Under the pieces are notes generated by a model that did not search any database, was not told the DNA's origin, and saw only the letters and a program-made list of their open reading frames with translations. Below, piece by piece: positions 24,167-35,700 of a DNA stretch of 64,000 nt (the stretch's first letter is position 1; every line of letters starts with the position of its first letter). The translations under genes were made by a program, and so were the position numbers. Origin of the DNA: Pratylenchus scribneri (lineage: Eukaryota > Nematoda > Chromadorea > Rhabditida > Pratylenchidae); assembly GCA_030063045.1 (NCBI GenBank), contig JAQSEB010000047.1, positions 310,001 through 374,000 on the forward strand. The letters run 5' to 3'.

Positions 24167-24174
24167 CTTTTATA
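24167..24174 (-). promoter_or_regulatory. TATA box of micropeptide gene copy A
   Basis: TATAAAAG on the minus strand, about 106 bp before the ATG at 24061 and identical to the box of the mirror copy. Confidence 0.55.
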
Positions 24175-24311
24175 TTTGATCCGCAGCAGATACGTAACAT
24201 CTAAATTTGTATCACCTAAATTACGGTTATCGTAAAATTTGTAGTACAGTAATACTACAAAACGGTTATAGATTTCTTTATTCTAGGATAGTTCCAGCAC
24301 TTTCAAGAAAG

Positions 24312-24319
24312 TATAAAAG
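24312..24319 (+). promoter_or_regulatory. TATA box of micropeptide gene copy B
   Basis: TATAAAAG on the plus strand, about 106 bp before the ATG at 24425. Conservation ends just upstream of this box in both copies. Confidence 0.55.
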
Positions 24320-24424
24320 CGTGTGCTCACTGCCCAACAAACCATCAACCAACTCCAACGAGCAATCAACATCATCAAACCAGCGGCCAACATCAACCGA
24401 GTGATCTTCAACAACGACAGCAAT

Positions 24425-24599
24425 ATGAATCCAGCCATCATCTTCGTCCTGATCGCAATTGTCGGCGGCATTGCAGTGGCCTTCAAGCTTGGTATGTTTT
24501 TTTAACAATGATACGTTCTTCACAAATAATTTTTCTAATTCAGGCTATCTGGAACCGGTCATCAAACAAGTCAAGGATGCCGTCGGTGGGGCCGAATGA
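24425..24599 (+). CDS. 40-residue membrane micropeptide, copy B
   Basis: Mirror copy of the gene at 24061-23889, transcribed divergently from it. ATG 24425, donor GTATGT after the codons for AVAFKL, acceptor AATTCAG at about 24543, TGA 24597-24599. The encoded peptide is identical to copy A. The 3' UTR contains AATAAA at about 24802, shared with the other arm. Function unknown. Confidence 0.75.
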
Positions 24600-24937
24600 A
24601 CAGGATGCAATAGGAAGCAGTCAACAGCCGTGAATGGACATCGCCAGGAATGCAACACAAAGAAGAATGAAGATGTCAACTACTACCCTTCCTCTATTCA
24701 GCCCATTTTCCCTTCCATTTGTCTAATATTGTAACCCATCCATAATTGTGTTCCCATATCTTGTTTTGTTGTATTTTCCATATCCAATATGTATTTTGTC
24801 TGAATAAAATATTATGATAAAATTGTTGTGTGTAGTTTATATGTTGAATTGAATTGGAAACAAATTTATATTACCTTTGAATTTTTTTGATCATTTTTCA
24901 AGAGTTTTTGAGTTAATATTCTGATCATTCCAGAGCA

Positions 24938-26638
24938 ATGAATTTTAAATGTGTTTTAAGTGCACAGTTTAAAGGATTATCCTGTGTTTTTACACTACTT
25001 CGCCACCAATCCAGCTTTAATTCATGGTGATTTTTTATTTGTTTAACAATGGAAAATAAATTGTAAAGTTTTATGTTAAAAAATCCATTGAGTGTTCGCT
25101 GCCAATTGATTAATGGCAGGAATCATGCCTCATTGGCAAATTATTTGAAGCCAACATTGTCAAAGAGAACAGTTGGTTTATGGCTATTGGGATGTGCGGG
25201 TATGGTTTATGGAGCAGTGGCGGTTGGTGGATTGACCAGGTTTATAATTTTGGCTTGATCACCAAAATGCTTTTAAATTTAATAGACTCACCGAAAGTGG
25301 CCTATCAATGGTCAATTGGGACCTGTTCAAGACAATGAAGCCGCCACTCACTCAGGCCGAGTGGGAAAAAGAATTCGCCAATTACAAAGAATATCCGGAA
25401 TATAAATAGTATTCAAATTTGTCCAAATCATTTCAATAAGCTCAACAATTTTAGTAAAGCTGCCACCAATGGCGAAATGACACTTGGTCAATTCAAATTC
25501 ATCTGGACGATGGAATATTTGCATCGGATGTGGGGCAGAGCAGTTGGCATCGTTTTCCTGGTCCCATGTGCCTATTTCTGGTATCGTGGCCACTTTACGC
25601 GTCGAATGAAGGGGACAATGTTATTTGCGGGTGCTTTACTCGTTTCACAGGTTTTTGTAAATCTTAATTCGATAATCTTATTTATCCGATATTAAATATA
25701 TTTTAGGGTCTAATTGGCTGGTGGATGGTCAAATCTGGGCTCGATCCATCCAAAAATTCTGATCCAAATGCTCCACGCGTTTCCCAATATCGGTACAATT
25801 TACAATAATTTATTTATCAATTAATTCAAAAATGTTTGCAGATTGGCCACCCATTTATCGCTGGCATTTGTGCTTTATAGTATTTTCCTTTGGAACGGTC
25901 TCTCAAATTTGTTTACGCCATATGACGTTTGTTAAACATTTTTACAAATTCATTTCAATCAATTTTAGCACTCAAAAGTTTCCGGTATTCGGCGATTCCG
26001 AGGACTGGTCCATGGAAATAAATTAGCCATTTTTCTTACAATTTTAATGGGTAAAATTATAATCCAATTTGAACCAATTTAATATCATTTTTAAGGTGCT
26101 TTTGTGGCTGGATTGGATGCCGGTCTTGTTTACAATACTTGGCCAAAATTCGGTCAAAAATGGTGGCCTCATGAATTGACTGATGGTTCACTCAAAATTG
26201 ATGACTTTTTCAACAATCCGGCCATTGTTCAATTCACACATCGGAATCTTGTAAGGTTTTTTGATTCGAAAATATTTTTAATTTAAATAATCAATTTGTT
26301 TGGATCAACAATTAATAAACAATAAACTTTTACACATTAAATTAAGGCTTATTTGACGCTTGTAATGACCACAGCAACATGGATTATTGGCCGAAGAATG
26401 GGATTAAGTCCACGCGCAAAAATGGCATTGCACACAGTTTTGTTGGTTGGATGGGCCCAGGGCGTGTTGGGCATTAGCACATTGGTAAGCAAAAAATGGC
26501 AAAATTGAATTCAACAAATTAATATTTAAGTTGTACAATGCTCAAATTTCGTTGGCATCAATTCATCAAAATGGCGCATTACTATTGGCTTCAGCAATAA
26601 TTTGGCTGGCCAATGAACTCAGGCGAATCCCCAAATAA
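24938..26638 (+). CDS. cox-15: COX15, heme A synthase
   Basis: The main body starts in the exon at 25066 and ends at TAA 26636-26638. Motifs: [20 protein letters not shown] (first membrane span), [20 protein letters not shown], the heme-ligand helix [63 protein letters not shown] and the final [16 protein letters not shown]. These match COX15, the inner-membrane enzyme that converts heme O to heme A for cytochrome oxidase. I placed the start at ATG 24938: that exon ([18 protein letters not shown]) has a phase-2 GTGATT donor that joins in frame to 25066 and looks like a mitochondrial leader. An alternative ATG is at 25073. Confidence 0.9.
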
Positions 26639-26931
26639 ATTCAATCAATCAATACTATTTTATTGTTAAATGTTAATTGTTTTGTTTAACTTTTTTGATA
26701 AATTTAATTTGCTTTTTCACTTGAAAATTTTCAATCGATTGTTTTGTGAACAATTTTGTTATTTTTAAATTAATTTGGCGCAGTGAACTTCCACACATTC
26801 ACATAAATCTAATAAATTAAATTGATTTAATTAACACAACTAGGATTTAGGCACCAAATCAAAATTAAATTTGTGAATGTTTATTGAAATATAATCAAAA
26901 ATTGATTATTTGCACTTCTTCTCCACTTTTG

Positions 26932-29666
26932 ATGCAACGCAATTGGGCACAGAATGTCCCATTGCCAGGAAGGTTAGTCATTTTCATTCTTTTGTTAATT
27001 GAAATAGATGAATTTTAGTGTTAAACCAGTCTACGGTGCCCAATATCCACCGCTCAAACAAAATACCGACCTCAGCAGTTCTCCGTCGAAAACGGAACAA
27101 AAGTTTAGGAATTATGAAAAAAGGTTAAATTATTTTTGGAATTCAACATTAATTGCTAAATTTAAGTGTTTCCGACGTTTGGGATACGGCCGTTTCAGTG
27201 GACGATGGACTCGTCCTTTCCAGTGCTGCCCGCGTCCTTGAGAGGCATGCGGCCGGACAAATTGCGGAGGAGAACTTCGGTAGCAGTGGAATGATAAGGA
27301 ATGAGGATTCCGTGATGCCAAATTGCTATCCGGCCCTCTCAAGACATCATAAAACGCAGGCGATGCAAAGATTGGCCACACAAAGAGGTAAAATATTACA
27401 TAGGTAATTCGAATGATTTTAAATTGTATTTTCAGAACCGCCTCCAGGTATAACCTCATCAATTGCCGGTGGTGGTGGGAATAATTCCGGCCCCCAACAA
27501 CATGGCAGTATTTATCCCCGTCTACCGGAAGTTTCATTGAGCAATCGGTCCATCAATGCCACATCCTCATCCACTTCTTCATCTTCCACCAATCAAAATA
27601 ATTCTTCCATCTCAACAAATAATAATAATCCATCATCGAATTCATTGCTTCGATCTTCTGCCAATTTGACGCCAAATAGAGCAAAAGGTTAAATCTTTTA
27701 ATTCAATATTTTCTTAGGTTTTGAAATAATTTTGATAAGAACTATTATTTTGGGGAAGAACCAAAAAAGTAAATGATATTATATTCGACCTTAAACTCTA
27801 AAAGCCTTATTTTAGTAGCTAAAAAACAATCCAAATTCCACCAAATCAAATGTAAAATATTCAAATTTCTTCTTTAATCAATAATGCCTTTAAGATGGTG
27901 ACATTTCCCGTTTTGATCGACTCCGTCGCATCCTTGGCATCCAAAACCACCAACAAAGCAGTGGTCAACCAATTGGCGGCATTATTGTGGACATTGATGA
28001 ATTGAGGAAAGAATGTTGGTTGGGCATTCCCCAACGAATTCGACCGCTGGCTTGGCGCATTCTTTCCGTAAGAAATTTTTTCAAATTAAATTTTAGCTGA
28101 ATATTTATTTTCATTTAGGGTTATATCCCAGCAAATTTGGATCGCCGTGAGCTGACGCTGAAGCGGAAAAGGGACGAATATTGGCATTATGTGGAGCAAT
28201 ATTTCCACACAAGATATGATGAACAGCACCAAATCACATTTCGCCAAATTCACATTGACATCCCAAGGATGTGCCCGCTGATTCCGTTGTTTCAGCAGAA
28301 AAAAGTTCAAGAGGTTTGTTTTATTTTAAATTAAATTATTAGATAGTTTAAATAAATGAATTATTTTCAGATATTTGAACGTGTTTTGTACATTTGGGCG
28401 ATTAGGCATCCGGCGAGTGGTTACGTGCAAGGAATCAACGATTTGGTCACCCCATTCTTCATTGTCTTTCTCTCGGAGTTCATTTCAGACGGTGGGGAAT
28501 ATTTTTTAAATAGTAAATTAAATTGATAAATTAGCATTCTCAAAACAATTACAATTTAATTATTCCCAAAAATGAATTTCAGATTCGGACCTTGGCAATT
28601 TTGAACTGTCCCATTTATCACGGGAACAAGTTGAGGTGGTCGAGGCCGACTCATTTTGGTGCATTTCGGCCCTTCTCGACACAATCCAAGACAATTACAC
28701 TTTTGCCCAACCTGGCATTCAGAGGAAAGTGAACGATTTGAAAGAGCTGATCAGCCGAGTTGAACGTAAAATTTTTTATAATTAAAACAATTTTAATTTA
28801 TTATTTTTTAGGCAATCTATTTTTGCATTTTGAAGCAAATGGGGTGGAATTTTTGCAATTTTCCTTTCGATGGATGAACAATTTACTGATGCGCGAAATC
28901 CCCCTCCGGGCCACAATTCGACTTTGGGACACTTATTTGGTTTCAAAAATTAATTTTAAAAATTTAAAAATTAAATTTAAGAGCGAAAAGGACGGATTTT
29001 CCGAATTTCACACCTACGTTTGTGGGGCCTTCCTTCGCCTTTGGTCAAAACAATTGCAAAATGAGAAGGATTTTCAGGTTTAAATATAAAAATTTAATAT
29101 ATTTTGAACAAACTATTCAGGGCATAATGCTGATGCTTCAGAATTTGCCGACCCAAAATTGGAATGACCAGCAGATTTGCGAATTGACTGCAGGTTAAAT
29201 TTTGGGCTTTACTGGAATAAAATAAAAAACCAACGGGGCTAATAAAGTTACACTCCAGTGTAGAAATTCATTAATCCATTTTTCTGGCCAAAATCAATTA
29301 TCCCCGACATTAAAAACAAATTCCCTATATTTTTGTCAATTTACACCCTTTGGCCTTGCACAATGCACACCACAAAAAAGTGTTCTCACACCCGAAAAAC
29401 TCCCTCCCCATTTTTTTGGTCATCTAAAAAATCATTTGCCTTGGCGGGATTCGAACAACCATCGATCCCCGGTCCCCGCCCAGCTTTCCACCGCTCTTTC
29501 CGAGTCGGCTAAAACTCCTAGGTTCGGGGGTTTGAGATATAAAAGTCTCTTTACTCTGGAATAAATAAACTAATAAATTAAATTTTAAATTAACATTTTC
29601 CAATTTCCAGATGCCTATTCGCTGATGCAATTTTTCCATGGAGCCAAAAGCCATTTACAAAAATGA
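26932..29666 (+). CDS. TBC1D22: TBC1D22-type Rab GTPase-activating protein
   Basis: ATG 26932 (MQRNWAQNVPLPG) joins in phase to the exon at about 27019 (VKPVYGAQYPPLKQNT); the gene ends at TGA 29664-29666. A Ser/Asn-rich N-terminal third is followed by a full TBC domain: FDRLRRILG, RKECWLGIPQRIRPLAWRIL, the catalytic IDIPRM of motif A, and VLYIWAIRHPASGYVQGIND with its YVQG glutamine finger, then LTPFF-like and SFWCISALLDTIQDNYTFAQ segments. The C-terminal part carries GVEFLQFSFRWMNNLLMREI and RLWDTYL. Both catalytic fingers (IDxxR and YxQ) are present, so it should be an active GAP. The last intron (about 29197-29609) contains a tRNA-like relic. Confidence 0.9.
29437..29520 (-). pseudogene. 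tRNA-like relic (long-variable-arm type) in the last TBC1D22 intron
   Basis: On the minus strand the order is TAGCCGACTCGG (A-box-like, as in class II tRNAs), a long GC-rich middle, and GTTCGAATCC (B box) followed by CGCC. The spacing is longer than in a class I tRNA and resembles Leu/Ser or nematode nev-tRNA types. No matching 5' acceptor strand is present. Confidence 0.6.
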
Positions 29667-30013
29667 ACAAACAAGGAAGAAAAACACAGCAAAAGAGGAC
29701 ATAATCCATCCATTTTTAAACACTATTTTCTGTGATCTTTACGAATTTTTCATAATTTATATTTGTAATAATAATAGAATCCAAACCCAAATATATTGTT
29801 AAACCCTTTTATTTAATCATCAAATTATATAAAAATGCAAAGGATAATATGAATTTTATTACCAAAATTAAGGGTACACAAAATAAAAATATTAAAATGA
29901 ATCGAAGATTCACAAAAACACAAAAAATCCTTGAAAATAAACACATTAAAATGTATGTAAAGTATGCTTTTGATTTTCTTCTTCTTCTTTCGGCTCTCAT
30001 CCAATTCCATTTC

Positions 30014-32015
30014 TCAAAGTGTTGGTATTCTGACCACCTCAGCCGCTTGGATTTTGGCGGTAATTGCGGCTGCGGCCATTGCAGTGGCTGCGGGGAGGGC
30101 ACTGGGCGTTGCCGGATTGGGTGCCGCACTCAAATAGTTCAGTGCATCCGGCGGGGTAATTGCACGGGAAATGACCAAACATTGACCGCCAAAATTGAAA
30201 CTTTAAATTAAAAAATTAGAATGTTTTATTCTTTTGGATGAACTAACCCATTCATTCCTTCCACTGCTTCTTTCGCCGCCTGTGCCGTTGTGAATTCGAT
30301 ATAGCCAAAACCTCTGAAAAAATCGAAAAATTAAAATTCTATCCAAATCCAAATTAAACCTGTGCTTCCCGGATGCGTCTTTGGCCAGTTGACATTTGGC
30401 AATTTCGCCGAATGCTTCGAAAACACTGCGCAAATCCTGTTCCAAAAGGTCGGGATGGACTGAGGCCACATAGACCCGGTTGAATTTGCGTGCCTCACCA
30501 ACGATCATGTCGATTATGGACTGAGCTTGGGGCATATTTTGTGGACGGGTTACCTTAAATTATTAAATGGTTAATAATATTTAAAATTCATTAAATTTAA
30601 TTATTACCGGTGACACTTTGATGCTTCTTCCACCGATCATTTTGGTATTCATATAATCCTGGGCGAGTTGGGCCGCCTCCGGCACTTCATATTCAACAAA
30701 TGCAAATCCTTTGTGATTCTAAATTTAAACGAGAAAAATTATTAAATGTTAAAAATTTTTTCTTACCCCGGTGGATGGATCACGGCACATGTTTACCAAT
30801 TTTATGGGTCCATACGGGCTGAATGCCTGGCGCAAATGTTCTTCGCCAATGTCGAAATTGATTGAACCAATGTAGACTCGGGACATGATGGAGAGAGCCT
30901 GCGTGTACAGGGACACTTTTTGTTGCTGAAATTAATAAAGAATTAATTTTATATTATTTAAATTAATTAATATTTTTAATTGCCCAAAAATAAGATTAAA
31001 AATATTATGCTCTGTGGCCTTTAGGCGCCGAATACATGGCCCAGCATAGGATTTTTGCCATTCGTTGATGCCACATTTTCACACTCAAATAATTCTATAT
31101 TGGGGAAATGGGAGGGAGAATATTGGGTTTGGGTGGGGTGAAGGACCATTTTGATTAATTTTTGATGAAAATTGAACGCGGATTGCCAAGATTGATGTGT
31201 AATTTTTCTTACCATTTAGATTTAGAATGTCCATCATGATCGGCCTCTGAAGGGAGGAGGGGAGGGGGAGGTCAACTTAGTGGAAACAAGCAAAAATAAT
31301 AAATTGGATGGAATTTTGGATTTTCATAATTCGTTCAATGATCATTTTTGACTATCAAAAAGTTCATATTTTTTAAAATTTTTTGGATTTCATCCGAAAT
31401 TGCTTAAAATATTTTCATTGAACGAATTTCGTGTTTAGCCAAGAATAGAAATAAACATAAACGGAGAATGGACAAACTTTGTTTTTGAGAACTAAAAATA
31501 CCTGCTGTTGATGAGCTTCTCGCTGTTTCAGCATCACATATTTCACGGATTGATCCATGGCATAGCGTTTTGAACGCTCCAAATCTTCCTTCTCGCGACC
31601 GCTAAGTTTGCGAAGGCCAAGTCCAATCAATAAAGCTTCCCGCTCTTGTCCAGGGCCAATATAGACCTAAAATTTTGTAATATTAAGTGGATGAATTCAA
31701 TTCAAATTATATTAATAAAGTAAACCATAATCTGGTTAATTTATATTTTTGATTTTATATATTGAAAAAACCGACATTTCCTGTTTGTTGGAGCAATGGC
31801 ATGGCCACCAATTTTGGCAATTGAACTGCAGTAGCATTCGGCGGTTGTTGATACGATGAAGGACCTGATGGAAGGGTCGAATAATGTGTCATCATTTGCT
31901 GTTGTTTTTGAACAGTTTGATTGGCCACCGCCATCATCTGCGTCGTAGCTGAATTTTGCTGTTGTTGTTGCTGTTTAATTCCATTTTGAAGTAAATAATT
32001 TGCATAAACGTCCAT
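30014..32015 (-). CDS. rnp-6: RNP-6 / PUF60-like poly(U)-binding splicing factor
   Basis: Starts at ATG 32015-32013 and ends at about TGA 30016-30014. A Gln-rich start ([15 protein letters not shown]) leads into [23 protein letters not shown]1 carries [20 protein letters not shown] and [22 protein letters not shown]2 carries [20 protein letters not shown] and the RNP1 GFGYIEF. It then continues [16 protein letters not shown] and an Ala-rich tail. This is the PUF60/RNP-6 layout, a U2AF-like factor that helps define 3' splice sites and is linked to cold and stress responses in C. elegans. The third domain of PUF60 (the UHM) is not found before the gene ends. Confidence 0.92.
31328..31428. repeat. 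Short inverted repeat in an rnp-6 intron
   Basis: AATTCGTTCAATGA near 31328 is mirrored by TCATTGAACGAATT near 31428, about 70 bp apart, in an AT-rich segment. It may be a small MITE relic or an intronic hairpin. No target duplication identified. Confidence 0.45.
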
Positions 32016-32775
32016 TGTTGTTTTTAAATCTAAAAAAAATGAAAAGCTTTAATTTATAATTTACGTAGAAATTTCTATATTTTATGCGGAGAATTTGGGT
32101 TTAAAGCTAAAATTAGTCACTTTCCTTCTATTTAATAAGCCGATATATGCTATCCTAGCGGGTAGGGCCTATTGCTCTCTATTTTCTCATCAGCATTGGA
32201 ATTTGCTTCACTATAAAAATCAATGTCGAATGTCTGTTTTGTGTGCATTTTCCGCACAAATTTATACACACAATTCTCTACTCTACAAACATAGACTCTG
32301 CCTCTGTATTATTTAACAGTGGTTGCTGGTTTTAAAAATGGATAAACGGATGGATGAATACTTAAAACCTCTCTTTATTTCCTTTGGATATATTATAAAA
32401 AATTAAGGTGATAAAAGGGCAATTAACCCAAATTAAAATCAAATAAATTATTCATTAATTAATGGCTGCATGAATTTTTATTCTTTTGTTCACAAAAAAG
32501 CACAAATTTGTGATGAAATGAACAATAAATATGGCATTCATAAATATATAAAAAATAAAGCAAAATGTGAAATGAAAATATCGTGAAAATAATAATAATT
32601 ATTATTATTAATATTTTTGAGTAATTAATAAGAAAGAGCAAAGCACAATAATATTTGATTGATTTTTGGGGAGGCTGATGAATTTTAGCATTTTATTAAA
32701 AATGAGTCATGCTGGCTTATTAAAGAGGGAGTAGGAAAAAATTGATATTGGGGTTTTGAACATTTTAGGACGGTA
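32016..32775. other. Intergenic between rnp-6 and dsh
   Basis: Holds the 5' flank of rnp-6 and the 3' flank of dsh. AT-rich, with ATT/AAT trinucleotide runs near 32590-32615. No gene seen. Confidence 0.45.
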
Positions 32776-35700
32776 TTAAAAATGTTCTACAAAAAGTTCA
32801 GGAAAATTTTCTGCCAATCGAATCCTTCCATGCTGTACATTATTCATATTTTGATGGCCAGTATATTTTCCAGCTACATTTCCGGCGGCCTCATCGCCTA
32901 TTGGCGTACTTGGTGGTGCTCCAATTGGTGGTGGTCGCGGTGCCACTGCTCCAGTCAAGTTTTGGCCAGCATAGTGCGGTCTGAATTGTTGCTGCTGTTG
33001 TTGTGGACCAACCGATGTTAGTGATGGTGCCGGCGGAAGTATGGCTCTAAAAATTATCGGAAAATTTGATTTATCATCTATTTTAATATATTTTCATCCG
33101 TTTAATTCAATGTTCAATTCAAATTAATTAATATTCCGAAAACAATTCTATATTTATCATATTTTCCCTCTTATCTCATCAATTTTACATACTTTCTCCG
33201 TTGTTCGGATCCACTCGATTCCTCATTTGAATTGTTGCTGGTTTGACTGGTTGTTCCAAATTGTTGTTGTTCGGAAATGCCTGCCACAACCCTTTGGATT
33301 GGATTCATGTTGACCCCATAAACCGGATGATTGAATTTTTGTGGTTGTTGTTGACGAGTCTGCTGTTGTTGTTGAATTTGATGATTTTGGTATTCATCCG
33401 ACATTTGGATATTCGGATGATTTGGATATGGAGACACTGGCGGCATTGAGGCATAATCACTGCTCTGAAAAATATTTTTTATCAATATTTATTTATAAAT
33501 AATATTTAGCAAAAACATTTTTGTTTAAATGTAAAAAAATCTAAAAAATTTTATGGATTTTTCTCAAAATACATATTTAGCCGAATGGGTGACCCTTTAC
33601 TTTTACAAAATTTAGGTCTCGAGTTCGAATCCGCTCAAGGGCAAATATTTTTTCCGGGCTTGATTATCACTTTTAGATTATATTATATAGGATTTTTTCT
33701 ATTATCAACTATTAATCCTTAAAAATTTGCCAATTTTGCAATAAAAATAATAAGCAAACCCCGATGTTAGTAGTCTGTTGAATGTATGATGAGGGAATTA
33801 ATGTCGTCCGATTTTGTTGTTGATTGTACAATGTGGTCATTTCAATTTGGTGGAATTGTGAGCCAGAAACGCCGCCACCATTTTCGCCTCCGCCATTCTG
33901 TCGTAGTTGTAATAAAGCTAAATAAATTTCTTTGTAAATAAATAAAATAAACCCAAACCTGCACATTCATCGCCAAAAATATAGTAACATTGTTCGGTGA
34001 ATTGTTGTTTATTAACAACATGCGCAATTAGCCGTTCCTTCAACAGGTCTGCTGCATATCGTCGTGCTTCCTTCCTTTCCTTCAGTCCATCGATGTTTTC
34101 AATCAGCCAATCGACCAAAGAACTTCCTTTAAAATTATTTATACAATTATTTTATGCAATTAATCAAAATCTAACCAAGAAATGACATTGGGATGGGAAT
34201 TTTCAGCCATGTCCGGTCACGAATATCTAAACCCGAATTGGGCATTGCCATTGTTTGAACCACTTTCCGTTTGTCCGAATGCAAATCCAGCCTCGGTTGC
34301 ATGGCCAAAAACACTCCACCCGGCCCAATGATTGTTTGCGGTCCGGCACCACCAACTCCACCACCGGATCCATTTGATGTGGCCGTTGTGCTGCTGCTTG
34401 CCGGTCTTTGTTGTTGTGGTTGAAGTTGGCTTTGTTGTTGGCCAATCTGTTGCATAAATGCATTCATCATTGCTGACGGAGGTCCTTGATGATTTGTTTG
34501 TGTTTGTGGAGGATATTGACCAGGAATTGGAGTCGGCGCTCCCTCAGAACCTTAATTTGAAAATTTTCAATTGTTCAAATTTTTATTTTTTAAAGGTTAA
34601 AAAATTCACTGAAGCGGAACGGTACTGAACCGCCGCTGACCTATTCCTTATTTAGCATGATGAACTATCAACTGAGCCAAAGCTGCCATAATCGGCTTAT
34701 TTGAAAATTTATTTACATGTTTTTTGGGAATAGTTGTAACTTAACTTATTTTTGCAGTAATTTTTAAAAGCAACAATGGTTTAAAATGTTACCTTCAGGT
34801 ATTGCGTTCATTGCGCTAACCAATGTGCCACCACCACCCCCGCCTGTGGCCACTCCTCGCACCGCATTTGTGTGCTGTACCCAAGCATGAGTGTCAATTG
34901 GTCGAACCGGCTCTCGGGGTGGAACAGAAAAATAGTTGGCCCTCCCAACATCAAAACTCTTTGCAACAGTCAATTTTATTGGCCTTAATTGGTTTAATTA
35001 GAAATAAATTAATTTTATTTTAAATTACCCTTTTTTGTTGACTGCTTGCTTTAAAACCTCTGCTGCATGATCATTTTTGAAATCCTCAAATGAAATGTCG
35101 TTCACTTGCAAAATCATATCGCCCGGTTCGATTCGACCGTCCAATGCTACAGCGCCGCCGGGCATAACACTTGCCTATACAAAAATGAGAATTAATTCGA
35201 ATCTTTTAAATTAATTTAAAAACAATCTAAATTTTTGATAAATTTAATTTGATTGATTTTGACTTACCACGTAAATGCCATTATCGCCTCGGGCCGAAGA
35301 TTGGCCAACAATGGAAATGCCCAGGAAATTGACTGTATCCATATTTAGTGTCACGGTGATGACTTCCAGTGCCATCGATGTTTCCGTCATTGAGGAGAGG
35401 GAGGAAGCCCGTGAGGGTTGTCGCCGATTCCGTGGGAATGGCCGCCTCCGGCGTCGATACAAATTGTAATGTTGCCTGGACACAGAGGTGATGTTGTCGG
35501 TTGAGGTGGACAAACTGAAAAAGTTAATTTAGTTATTGAAAAAATTAAAAATTAATTTAAAAAAAATTTTTTTGAAATATTTCCCATACTCAAAATCGGA
35601 TTTTGCCACTCGATGATGGCTCAAAAACCATAAATTTCCACTGCTTGAGAATGCGGCCCCACTGCTTGTGTAAGCATCCGTATCTTTGGTGAAGAATTTG

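Larger units (their letters stand above)
23490..24174. repeat. Left arm of a large imperfect palindrome
   Basis: This arm is the reverse complement of 24312-24990. It runs from a TATAAAAG box (24174-24167) through the micropeptide gene, its 3' UTR and a spacer, to the start codon of mrpl-16 and part of its first exon. By eye the arms match almost base for base up to the two start codons, apart from the micropeptide introns, and diverge after them. Confidence 0.9.
24312..24990. repeat. Right arm of a large imperfect palindrome
   Basis: Mirror copy of 23490-24174, ending in the putative first exon of cox-15. Distance from TATA box to the outer start codon is about 625 bp in both arms. The central spacer (about 24175-24311) is not part of the repeat. 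Confidence 0.9.

Noticed and set aside
31021..31215. Minus-strand frame inside an rnp-6 intron
   Set aside because: No match to PUF60, and the flanking exons join well without it.
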